NCBI GenBank assembly: GCA_900770205.1
Contig: CAAGJV010000178.1
Location: 1 to 13,009, forward strand
DNA: 13,009 bases
Direction of reading: 5' to 3'
Origin: Desulfovibrionaceae bacterium
GTDB taxonomy: Bacteria; Desulfobacterota; Desulfovibrionia; Desulfovibrionales; Desulfovibrionaceae
This document shows positions 7,146 through 13,009 of this stretch, in pieces. Numbering within the stretch: the stretch's first letter is position 1; each line of letters opens with the position of its first letter. A program made the translations under genes and the position numbers. Below the pieces are notes generated by a model. The model had not been told where the DNA came from, ran no database searches, and was given only the letters and a program-made list of their open reading frames with translations.

Positions 7146-8877
7146 CTTCTTTCTCCAATTCTTTTTTCCGTTTCAGTTCAGGACGAGGCAGGGTATTATA
7201 TATATTCCAGAAAGCAGGGAAAAAGTCTGTCATTACCCCTGGATTGGCAAGATGAAGATTGGGCTTTAAAAATGCTCCAAGCGCATACGCCATAGCCCAT
7301 TGCGCGGAAGGAGCCACCCATGATCCGGAACAAGCATTCGGGGAAACAGTAAGAACGCCTTCCTTTTCCTCTACGCCGCAGTGGGCAAGAAAGGCTGTAA
7401 CGAGATTTCTCTCATCCTCTGAAAGTTCAGGAAGAGCCACCTTTGCCCCTTCATGAGCCATGGCCGCTTCTATGAGTATGCATAAAGGAAGAAGTTCCGG
7501 ATAGGAAACAACAACTTCTTTCAATACCTCGGGGGCAGGAGCAGAAGTTTCCCTCTCCTTGCCAAAGCATTCAACGCAATTTTCCCCGTACCTGATATTC
7601 AGCCCAGCACTGCGCAATATCTTTTCCACCAGAGAAAAAGACTTTCTCCTTCCCCATGCTCCATCCAGTACTGCATGCCCCCCATTAAAACCGGGAAGCA
7701 TAAGCAGTACTGCAGCTGAAAAAGGCTCCATAGGTACAACCGGAGATGCTGGAACCTTCAATTCTCCATGTTCCACAGAAAGCATTCTTCCTTCATGAAT
7801 AACCTGTATTCCGCACAAAGAAAGAACCTCTTTGACAAGAGGAAGCAGCCTTGGCGAATGTTCGGGCAGAACGAAACGAACATTTTTTTCCCAGAAAGGA
7901 GCTGCCAGAACAAGAGCGGCTGCAAAATCCTCAGGAATATCTTCAGAAATAGAAATCTCTCCTGGCAGCATACCGGAACATTCCATTCTGACCGGGAGAC
8001 CATCTTGGGATGGAATGACATTGGTAAGACGAACACCAAGCTGCGGCAGAAAACGACGCAGGGGAGCCAGATCAACAAAACGGAGAGAACTGTCCCCTGT
8101 CATTTTAAGTCTGGCGGGCATTCCTACGCACAGTGCAATCACAAGCCAGAGGTTGAAAATATCGCTGCCTATGTGAATAACCTTATCCATATTCTGAAGA
8201 AGTCCGTTTCCGCCTCTGCTCTGGACATCTCCATTATCTTCCCACCACAGTTGTCCTCCAATCTGGTTTATGGCCTTCACACAGCCGACCACGGCCTCAG
8301 AAAGAGGAACACGAGAAATTTTTGTCTGCTGGCCTGCGGCTGCAGCGACTGCCAGCCAGCAACGCGCCGCTACGGTATCGGAAGGAGCAGGAAGCTGAAT
8401 ATCTACGGATTCCGTATTGGGGCAGAGATTATAATACCCTTGTTCTTCTTCTACACGGGTCAGAGGTTCAATACTCTGAAGGAGAACAAACATATCGCGG
8501 GAAAGACGGCTGTCACGTGCAAGACGAGCTGCTTTGCTTTCCCACGCTGTGCGTAATGTTTTTTCTGTTTCCGGAGCCAGCCTGCCTCCACGACGAAGAC
8601 GGAAAAGCATCTGGGCACGGCGCATGATAAGATGAAGGATTTCGTTGTCGATATCCATAATAGAACCAAGATCCCGATTACGGAAAGATCCACGTTCCCC
8701 TCTTGTTACGCCATCTTTTCTAAAATCTCTGCGAACATCCTTTCTGTCTGCATCGCCGGCTTCAGACCGACGAAAGCGAAAGCCCTCTTCTCTGCGCTTG
8801 CCTTCCCCGCCTTCTCTATCGTTTTTTCTCAAGGAACGTCTGGCAAACCCGCTTCTGTCCTCACCCCTATTATCCAT
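7063..8877 (-). CDS. Degenerate EPSP-synthase-fold protein with Arg-rich tail and chorismate-mutase-like segment
   Basis: The 604-residue protein has three parts. Residues 1-70 are disordered-looking and basic: 19 of 70 are Arg, mixed with Gly, Asp and Glu. Residues about 71-140 resemble an AroQ-type chorismate mutase helix bundle (IMDIDNEILHLIMRRAQ). Residues about 155-565 follow the EPSP synthase (AroA) framework: LPAPSDTVAARCWLAVAAAA, IPEDFAAALVLAAPFW, LPELSEDERNL, SAQWAMAYALGAFL and FFPAFWNIY sit in the right order. The key residues are mostly gone: the LPGDKSISHR lysine, serine and arginine become Ser166, Asp167 and Ala171; the SSQ block becomes PED (315-317); the KESDR lysine is Ser486; DHR becomes SAQ (524-526). 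AroA catalysis is therefore unlikely. The usual family length is about 430. No strong ribosome binding site precedes the ATG; Met74 (8658) is an alternative start that would drop the Arg-rich tail. It heads the leftward operon. Confidence 0.75.
   Translation of the reverse strand: MDNRGEDRSGFARRSLRKNDREGGEGKRREEGFRFRRSEAGDADRKDVRRDFRKDGVTRGERGSFRNRDLGSIMDIDNEILHLIMRRAQMLFRLRRGGRLAPETEKTLRTAWESKAARLARDSRLSRDMFVLLQSIEPLTRVEEEQGYYNLCPNTESVDIQLPAPSDTVAARCWLAVAAAAGQQTKISRVPLSEAVVGCVKAINQIGGQLWWEDNGDVQSRGGNGLLQNMDKVIHIGSDIFNLWLVIALCVGMPARLKMTGDSSLRFVDLAPLRRFLPQLGVRLTNVIPSQDGLPVRMECSGMLPGEISISEDIPEDFAAALVLAAPFWEKNVRFVLPEHSPRLLPLVKEVLSLCGIQVIHEGRMLSVEHGELKVPASPVVPMEPFSAAVLLMLPGFNGGHAVLDGAWGRRKSFSLVEKILRSAGLNIRYGENCVECFGKERETSAPAPEVLKEVVVSYPELLPLCILIEAAMAHEGAKVALPELSEDERNLVTAFLAHCGVEEKEGVLTVSPNACSGSWVAPSAQWAMAYALGAFLKPNLHLANPGVMTDFFPAFWNIYNTLPRPELKRKKELEKEDEKPARRRVIAHGVYGELPPETSAGDD
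7153..7156 (-). promoter_or_regulatory. Internal ribosome binding site (GGAG) for the overlapping coiled-coil gene
   Basis: On the leftward strand GGAG is followed by seven bases and then the ATG at 7145. It lies within the coding sequence of the EPSP-synthase-like gene, at codons for its charged C-terminal tail. It decides the start of the overlapping small gene. Confidence 0.55.
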
Positions 8878-8976
8878 GTAAAACCCGCTTTATAGCTATG
8901 CGTGGCGCGTCGGCAGTCGCACACGTCGTTTTCATAGGGCAGGAAGGAAACCGACGCCCTGGATATTCTTCTACAG

Positions 8977-8996
8977 GGCTTTTCTATGGAAAAGCC
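8977..8996. other. 8-bp hairpin in the divergent intergenic region
   Basis: ggcttttc (8977-8984) pairs perfectly with gaaaagcc (8989-8996) around the loop tatg. An overlapping weaker alternative pairs gccct (8956-8960) with agggc (8975-8979), and the two cannot form together. No T-run follows on either strand, so it is not a classic terminator. It lies between the leftward EPSP-like gene (start 8877) and the rightward methyltransferase gene (start 9140). An operator or leader role is possible but unproven. The rest of 8878-9139 holds no convincing gene. Confidence 0.5.
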
Positions 8997-9043
8997 AGCA
9001 ATGGGGAAAAATCTTATCCTTATTGTGTATGAGCGGCAAGTCT

Positions 9044-9072
9044 TTTACTGCCTCGGTCGGCGGCGCTATACT
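9044..9072 (+). promoter_or_regulatory. Likely sigma-70 promoter for the methyltransferase gene
   Basis: TTTACT (9044-9049) and TATACT (9067-9072) match the -35 and -10 consensus at 4 of 6 and 5 of 6 positions, with a 17-base spacer. Transcription would begin near 9080 and leave a leader of about 60 bases before the ATG at 9140. This supports the shorter start for the gene, since the upstream in-frame extension would begin before the promoter. Confidence 0.45.
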
Positions 9073-9139
9073 TCAAAACGAAAAAAGGCTGCAGCATCTC
9101 TATAAACCGCGTTCATTCAAAAAAAATAAAGGATACTTC

Positions 9140-9793
9140 ATGGAAGCCTTTACTCCGTTTGACAGAATATTCCAATCCTGCGGAAGACTATGGCATATAC
9201 GCAGGGCCGATATGGATAAGTTATGGAATGATCTTAATGCCTGCGATGATAAGGAAGAACGACTTCCTTATTGGAACGAAATATGGCCTTCTTCTCTTGC
9301 TCTCGCCGGATGGCTGGCAGAAATGCAAAACGATATAAGGGAAAAATCCTGTCTCGATGTAGGATGCGGACTGGGATTCACAGCCTTACTTGGAAGCTGG
9401 CTCGGCGCGAAAGTCACAGGTATGGATTACGAACCGGAAGCCATACGCTTTGCCCAGGAAAATGCTGCTCTCAACAATATCAATGGAGTAAACTTTACCA
9501 TTATGGATTGGAGGGCACCTACGCTAGCTGCATGCAGCTTCGATCGTATCTGGGCAGGAGATATCATGTATGAAGCATCATTCGCCGCCCCCATCGCATC
9601 CTTTATTTCTTTTATCATGAAAAAAAACGGTCGAGCATGGATTGCCGAACCGGGAAGGGAAATCTTTCATCACCTTCTTGATATCCTTCCTGAATATGCT
9701 CTCACATCGAAAAGATTATGCACTCTTCCTATTTCTCCGCTTACAAAACAGGAAGTACCGGTTCCTGTCACTCTATGGGAAATTACGAAATAG
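9140..9793 (+). CDS. Class I SAM-dependent methyltransferase (Nnt1/METTL-type, PF10294-like)
   Basis: The 217-residue protein has the seven-beta-strand methyltransferase fold. Motif I is LDVGCGLGFTALL (residues 72-84), the acidic residue that binds the SAM ribose is in GMDYEPEA (Asp96), and the post-motif region is FDRIWAGDIMYE (134-145). The upstream block YWNEIWPSSLALAGWL (44-59) is typical of the nicotinamide N-methyltransferase/protein-lysine methyltransferase group, for example the enzymes that modify electron-transfer flavoprotein beta. The substrate cannot be told from sequence; small molecules and protein lysines are both possible. An in-frame start at 9023 would add 39 residues of unlikely composition; ATG 9140 is chosen because AAAGGA lies six bases upstream. 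It converges on queA with only 11 bases between the stops and no visible terminator. Confidence 0.85.
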   Translation: MEAFTPFDRIFQSCGRLWHIRRADMDKLWNDLNACDDKEERLPYWNEIWPSSLALAGWLAEMQNDIREKSCLDVGCGLGFTALLGSWLGAKVTGMDYEPEAIRFAQENAALNNINGVNFTIMDWRAPTLAACSFDRIWAGDIMYEASFAAPIASFISFIMKKNGRAWIAEPGREIFHHLLDILPEYALTSKRLCTLPISPLTKQEVPVPVTLWEITK

Positions 9794-9804
9794 CCACTGC
9801 CACG

Positions 9805-10911
9805 TTACAGAACAAACATCGCATCCCCATAAGAGAAGAAACGATATTGTTCCCTTACGGCTTCCCTATAGGCCGAAAGAATGCGTTCCCGCCCGCAGAG
9901 TGCGGCAACAAGCATAATAAGCGATGACTGGGGAAGATGAAAATTCGTAATAAGGTGATCCACGACCTGGAATTGAAATCCCGGATAAATAAAAATATTG
10001 GTCCATCCATGCCAGCCATTCTCAGGAATGATTCCGCCGTTGCAAAGCGCACACCCTTCCATGGTGCGGCAGGACGTTGTTCCTACGGCAACAACAGGGC
10101 GGCCGGAATTTCTGGCCTCCCTTATGAGTGTTGCAGAATTCCCGGATATCTCCACATATTCGCTATGCATGGGATGTTCACGAATATCCGATTCCCGAAC
10201 AGGACTGAATGTTCCATAGCCTACATGAAGTGTTACTTCGGCCCAATCAATTCCTTTCTCTCTTATTTTTTCTCTCACCTCATCAGTAAAATGAAGTCCT
10301 GCCGTTGGAGCGGCAACACTTCCAGCCTTTTCCCTGTCGGCATAAATGGTCTGATAACGGAAAATATCATCCTTATTCTGTTCCCTTCTTATATAGGGGG
10401 GGAGAGGAAGCTTGCCGATACTTCTCATGCATTCCACCAGATCTCCCTCCCAGAACAGCATGACATCATGCCGGCCAAATTCCTTTTTTTTTAGAACTTC
10501 AGCCTTTATATTCTCTCCAAAGGAAAGAATATCCCCGACTCTGATACTCCGTGACGGACGAAGCAGTACTTCTGCCAGAGCTTTTTTTCTTCCCTGGGAA
10601 TCTGTGGAAGAACAGGCTGTTAAAAGAGGAGGGGGTGAAAGCAAAAGCAGCTCCGCCCGGCCTCCCGTTGGTTTGTTTCCAAGAAGACGGGCTGGGACAA
10701 CACAGGAATTATTCGCAACAAGAAGAGAATTTTCAGGAATAAAATCCACTAAATGGGAAAAAGTGGAGTGAAAATTCCGCCCACTTTTCCTATCCAGCAC
10801 CATAAGGCGCGATGAATCTCTTTTCTCTGCAGGATACTGAGCTATACGATCTTCCGGCAATTCATAATCATAACTGGACAGAAGATAATCAGACTCATTG
10901 ATCATAAGCAT
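9805..10911 (-). CDS. queA: S-adenosylmethionine:tRNA ribosyltransferase-isomerase
   Basis: The 368-residue enzyme transfers and isomerises the ribosyl part of SAM onto 7-aminomethyl-7-deazaguanine in tRNA, giving epoxyqueuosine at wobble position 34. Family blocks are all present: YELPEDRIAQYPAEKRDSSR near the N-terminus, NNSCVVPARLLGNKPTGGR, AGSVAAPTAGLHFTDE, HVGYGTFSPVR, HPMHSEYVEI, AVGTTSCRTMEG and the C-terminal LITNFHLPQSSLIMLVAALCGRE. Length is normal for the family (about 340-370). ATGs at 10911 and 10905 are both possible; neither has a recognisable Shine-Dalgarno sequence, because the leftward strand reads CCTCCTC just upstream. It lies 71 bases after the M23 peptidase gene on the same strand and is probably in the same transcript, with no terminator seen between them. 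Confidence 0.96.
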   Translation of the reverse strand: MLMINESDYLLSSYDYELPEDRIAQYPAEKRDSSRLMVLDRKSGRNFHSTFSHLVDFIPENSLLVANNSCVVPARLLGNKPTGGRAELLLLSPPPLLTACSSTDSQGRKKALAEVLLRPSRSIRVGDILSFGENIKAEVLKKKEFGRHDVMLFWEGDLVECMRSIGKLPLPPYIRREQNKDDIFRYQTIYADREKAGSVAAPTAGLHFTDEVREKIREKGIDWAEVTLHVGYGTFSPVRESDIREHPMHSEYVEISGNSATLIREARNSGRPVVAVGTTSCRTMEGCALCNGGIIPENGWHGWTNIFIYPGFQFQVVDHLITNFHLPQSSLIMLVAALCGRERILSAYREAVREQYRFFSYGDAMFVL

Positions 10912-10982
10912 ACCGAGGAGGACATATCAAAACATAAAAGAAAATCATACATACCCGGCCAATAAGCATCTGCTGACGTTGT

Positions 10983-12515
10983 TCAGAAATCTGTTTTTTC
11001 ATTCTCCGCCACTGCTGCATTACTGTCAAGTAATGCACGAAGGCTGGCAACTTGATCCATAAAATCTTTTCTCTTCTCCACAGGTAACGCGAATACTCGT
11101 GTTCCTGAAAGAGAGGATGGATCGATGAAACGCCCATCCTTTATCACGCGAAAGTCGAGGTGAGGTCCTGTTGCTGTTCCCGTAGCCCCGACAAAAGCAA
11201 CGATTTCTCCTTGTTTTACCTTCTGCCCGATATGGAGAGACGAAGCAAATCGGGAGAGATGAGCATATTGTGTTTCTATACCGTTTCCATGCTTCAAAAC
11301 AAGAGTATTTCCATACCCTTTTTTCCACCCTTTAAACGAAACGGTTCCATCTCCCAGAGCTTTTACAGGAGTCCCATGGGGAGCCGCATAATCTACCCCT
11401 TGATGAGGGCGTATCCTGCCAAATACAGGATGGCGGCGTTTCATCGTATAGCCGGAAGTCACCTTCGTAAAATTCAGAGGAGCTTTAAGAAACTCTGTTT
11501 CCAGTGATGTTCCATCTGCTGAAAAATAGTGAATATTTCCCTTGTTGTCGGAATACAGAAAGGCTTCAAACAATTTTCCATCGCACCAAAAACGGGCGGC
11601 TCTGATATGTCCGTAACGACGAAACGAGTTTTCCAGATATTTTTTCTCCACCACAAGTTCAAAGGAATCCCCATTCTGCACATCGCTGACAAAATTTATC
11701 TGATGGCTGAAAACTTCGGCAAGCTTTACCGCCAGCTGGGCCGACTCACCAGCTTCCGACATAGACTCAAACAAGGATGAGCGTATCACTCCACTAACCC
11801 TTATAATCTTCGTTTCCAGTTCAAAAAAATCAATACGAACAGAAAAAACTCCATTCTCACGCTCTATTATCAGTCTCCTCTCATCATCGATCTCATAAGA
11901 GAAACGCACTGCCTTTTCTTCCCTGGTATCGTACTCTACAGTGAACATGTGACCAGGCATCACTTTATCGAAAGAATAGACATCGCCAGAATCATGAACG
12001 ACCTGAGATAGTTCATTACTATCCAGCCACTTCATAAGAAGCTCACCAGCACTGTCACCGCTCCGTACCACGCTGCGGAACATCTTTGTTCCACACCCTG
12101 AATCTTCCACCATATACCGAGGATCAGCATCCCATGGAATAGCCTCGGAATATTGAGGAATGCATATCGCTTCCTGCTCAGATAGGAAGGTACTCAAGGA
12201 ATCATCATAGGAAGAAAAAATCTTTTTTTCCGCTCCTCTCTCTTCCCAGAATTTTTTCATCCATGAAACTCCAATTCCAAGAGACGATATACTGTTGTTC
12301 CCTGGCAGTTCTCCTTCAAACCTATGGAGAACTCCTTCGTGGGGAAGTGCACTGTGAGCTATAATTTCATGGCCATTTCCAACAGAAGAATATATATCCT
12401 CTGCTGGGGAATCTTCTTCCAACATCCATTGCTGCCCCATACAGCAAAAAATAAACAACACACTGCACACAAGGCATAAACACATATTTCTAACAGCTTG
12501 ACACTTTTTTATCAT
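10983..12515 (-). CDS. Membrane-anchored or secreted M23-family peptidoglycan endopeptidase
   Basis: The 510-residue protein has an N-terminal hydrophobic segment (about residues 11-27) after a basic MIKKCQAVR start, so it is exported or anchored in the inner membrane facing the periplasm. Residues about 145-345 resemble the N-terminal domain of MepM/Csd3-type endopeptidases. Residues about 352-470 are the M23 (LytM) domain, which cuts peptide cross-links of murein: HPVFGRIRPHQGVDYAAPHG holds the HxxxD pair (His371, Asp375), YAHL has His419, and ATGPHLDFRV holds the last motif. That last motif is HLD (His452, Asp454) instead of the common HLH, so one zinc ligand is Asp; I recall this variant in other bacteria. 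TTG at 12530 is in frame, but ATG 12515 is chosen because AGAGGG lies just upstream of it. The last 40 residues are a charged tail. Confidence 0.9.
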   Translation of the reverse strand: MIKKCQAVRNMCLCLVCSVLFIFCCMGQQWMLEEDSPAEDIYSSVGNGHEIIAHSALPHEGVLHRFEGELPGNNSISSLGIGVSWMKKFWEERGAEKKIFSSYDDSLSTFLSEQEAICIPQYSEAIPWDADPRYMVEDSGCGTKMFRSVVRSGDSAGELLMKWLDSNELSQVVHDSGDVYSFDKVMPGHMFTVEYDTREEKAVRFSYEIDDERRLIIERENGVFSVRIDFFELETKIIRVSGVIRSSLFESMSEAGESAQLAVKLAEVFSHQINFVSDVQNGDSFELVVEKKYLENSFRRYGHIRAARFWCDGKLFEAFLYSDNKGNIHYFSADGTSLETEFLKAPLNFTKVTSGYTMKRRHPVFGRIRPHQGVDYAAPHGTPVKALGDGTVSFKGWKKGYGNTLVLKHGNGIETQYAHLSRFASSLHIGQKVKQGEIVAFVGATGTATGPHLDFRVIKDGRFIDPSSLSGTRVFALPVEKRKDFMDQVASLRALLDSNAAVAENEKTDF

Positions 12516-12829
12516 GTTCCCTCTGCCCAATGTCAGCGATTGATTGCCAACATTTCAGGAAGACTGTATTTTTCTCCATATAACCAAGAAACAGCTTGTT
12601 TGGGCAAGGATTTTCTGGTAAAAATTTTTAAGCACATAAAACTGCCAAACTCTCATATCGGCAATATAAACTTTATAATATCCAGTATGTTCCATAAATT
12701 TCTCTGTTAATGTTACCTATCGAAAATTTTGTTTTCCCCTCTTATCTCATTTCAGAACCGAGAATTATATTTTATATAATATATGAATTTTATTTATTTT
12801 TTTATAGTTACGAACAATAATACACACAT

Positions 12830-12846
12830 TCTCTCGACAAGAGAGA
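12830..12846. repeat. 6-bp palindrome
   Basis: tctctc (12830-12835) and gagaga (12841-12846) are complementary around the 5-base gacaa. It could be a small hairpin or a protein-binding site in the leader of a gene beyond the window. Weak on its own. Confidence 0.3.
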
Positions 12847-12921
12847 CAAAACGAGTGAAAATCATGGCCACCAAGGAGGCTAAGAATCCCCCAAGGAAAT
12901 TTTCTTTCTTAGTCAGTTACC

Positions 12922-12978
12922 AATTTGTTCCTATAAAAGATAATAAAATGAATAGGTTAATATAGATAGGAACAAATT
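12922..12978. repeat. 13-bp perfect inverted repeat, 31-base spacer
   Basis: aatttgttcctat (12922-12934) and ataggaacaaatt (12966-12978) are exact reverse complements. Flanking bases extend the symmetry imperfectly: cagtta lies left of the first arm and taact right of the second. The spacer is almost all A and T. It ends 31 bases before the window edge, near a likely start of a rightward gene. It could be a regulator binding site, an RNA hairpin in a leader, or the end of a mobile element; the sequence alone does not decide. Confidence 0.6.
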
Positions 12979-13009
12979 ATCCATTTTAACTAACTCCTAC
13001 AAGGAAAAC

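Larger units (their letters stand above)
12516..13009. other. AT-rich intergenic region with no convincing gene
   Basis: This 494-base stretch lies between the leftward M23 peptidase gene and the right edge. It is much richer in A and T than the rest of the window. Short open frames here have no database-like features. The last bases (AAGG at 13001-13004, then AAAAC) resemble a ribosome binding site, so a rightward gene may start just past the window and this would be its leader and promoter region. No sigma-70 promoter with both boxes is convincing. It holds two small palindromes, listed separately. Confidence 0.6.

Noticed and set aside
7768..8556. 262-residue rightward frame opposite the EPSP-like gene
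   Set aside because: It lacks domain-like sequence and is explained as the complement of a long real gene with recognisable AroA blocks.
10915..10921. GAGGAGG on the plus strand as a ribosome binding site
   Set aside because: No start codon follows at a usable distance and no rightward frame begins there; it is the complement of the queA upstream bases.
12674..12679. TATAAT as a promoter -10 in the right-hand region
   Set aside because: No acceptable -35 lies 15-19 bases upstream; such hexamers are expected by chance in AT-rich DNA.
12873..12879. AAGGAGG, a perfect ribosome binding site
   Set aside because: No ATG, GTG or TTG at 5-10 bases downstream opens a frame.
12864..12965. 33-60 residue rightward frame (starts at 12783 or 12864)
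   Set aside because: No ribosome binding site at either ATG, unconvincing composition, and it runs through the inverted repeat.

Overview
The window reads as chromosomal DNA of a Gram-negative bacterium. It has an LPS-heptose epimerase gene (hldD), a lipoprotein with a classical lipobox, a periplasmic M23 peptidase and a sigma-54 activator fragment. The mixture of sigma-54 control, an arylsulfotransferase remnant and an EPSP-synthase-like gene fused to a chorismate-mutase-like segment fits a Desulfovibrionaceae-type deltaproteobacterium (Desulfobacterota). That placement is inference from gene content only. There are no rRNA, tRNA, CRISPR or complete mobile elements.

Layout. (1) 1-344: 3' end of a sigma-54-dependent activator, separated by a bidirectional terminator (366-400) from a leftward arylsulfotransferase remnant (478-1413) that lacks its N-terminal part. 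(2) rdgB (1452-2105, leftward) and rimO (2197-3483, rightward) diverge; rimO is followed after 13 bases by a four-segment lipoprotein gene (3497-5029), and a second bidirectional terminator lies at 5040-5080. (3) 5101-8877, leftward: a probable operon read in the order EPSP-synthase-fold protein, small coiled-coil protein overlapping it, CxxCxxCC protein, hldD (4-base overlap with the preceding gene). (4) 8878-9139: intergenic region with a hairpin and a likely sigma-70 promoter in front of a rightward SAM methyltransferase gene (9140-9793). (5) Leftward pair M23 peptidase (10983-12515) and queA (9805-10911). (6) 12516-13009: AT-rich, gene-poor, with a 13-bp perfect inverted repeat near the right edge; the last bases look like a ribosome binding site for a gene starting just outside.

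Most genes are housekeeping: nucleotide-pool cleaning (RdgB), ribosomal protein modification (RimO), tRNA queuosine (QueA), envelope biogenesis (HldD, M23 peptidase, lipoprotein). The most unusual item is the 604-residue protein at 7063-8877. It keeps the EPSP-synthase framework but has lost nearly all residues that bind substrate or catalyse the reaction, carries an arginine-rich N-terminal tail and a chorismate-mutase-like helical segment, and is followed by an overlapping small coiled-coil gene. It is the best candidate here for an undescribed function.
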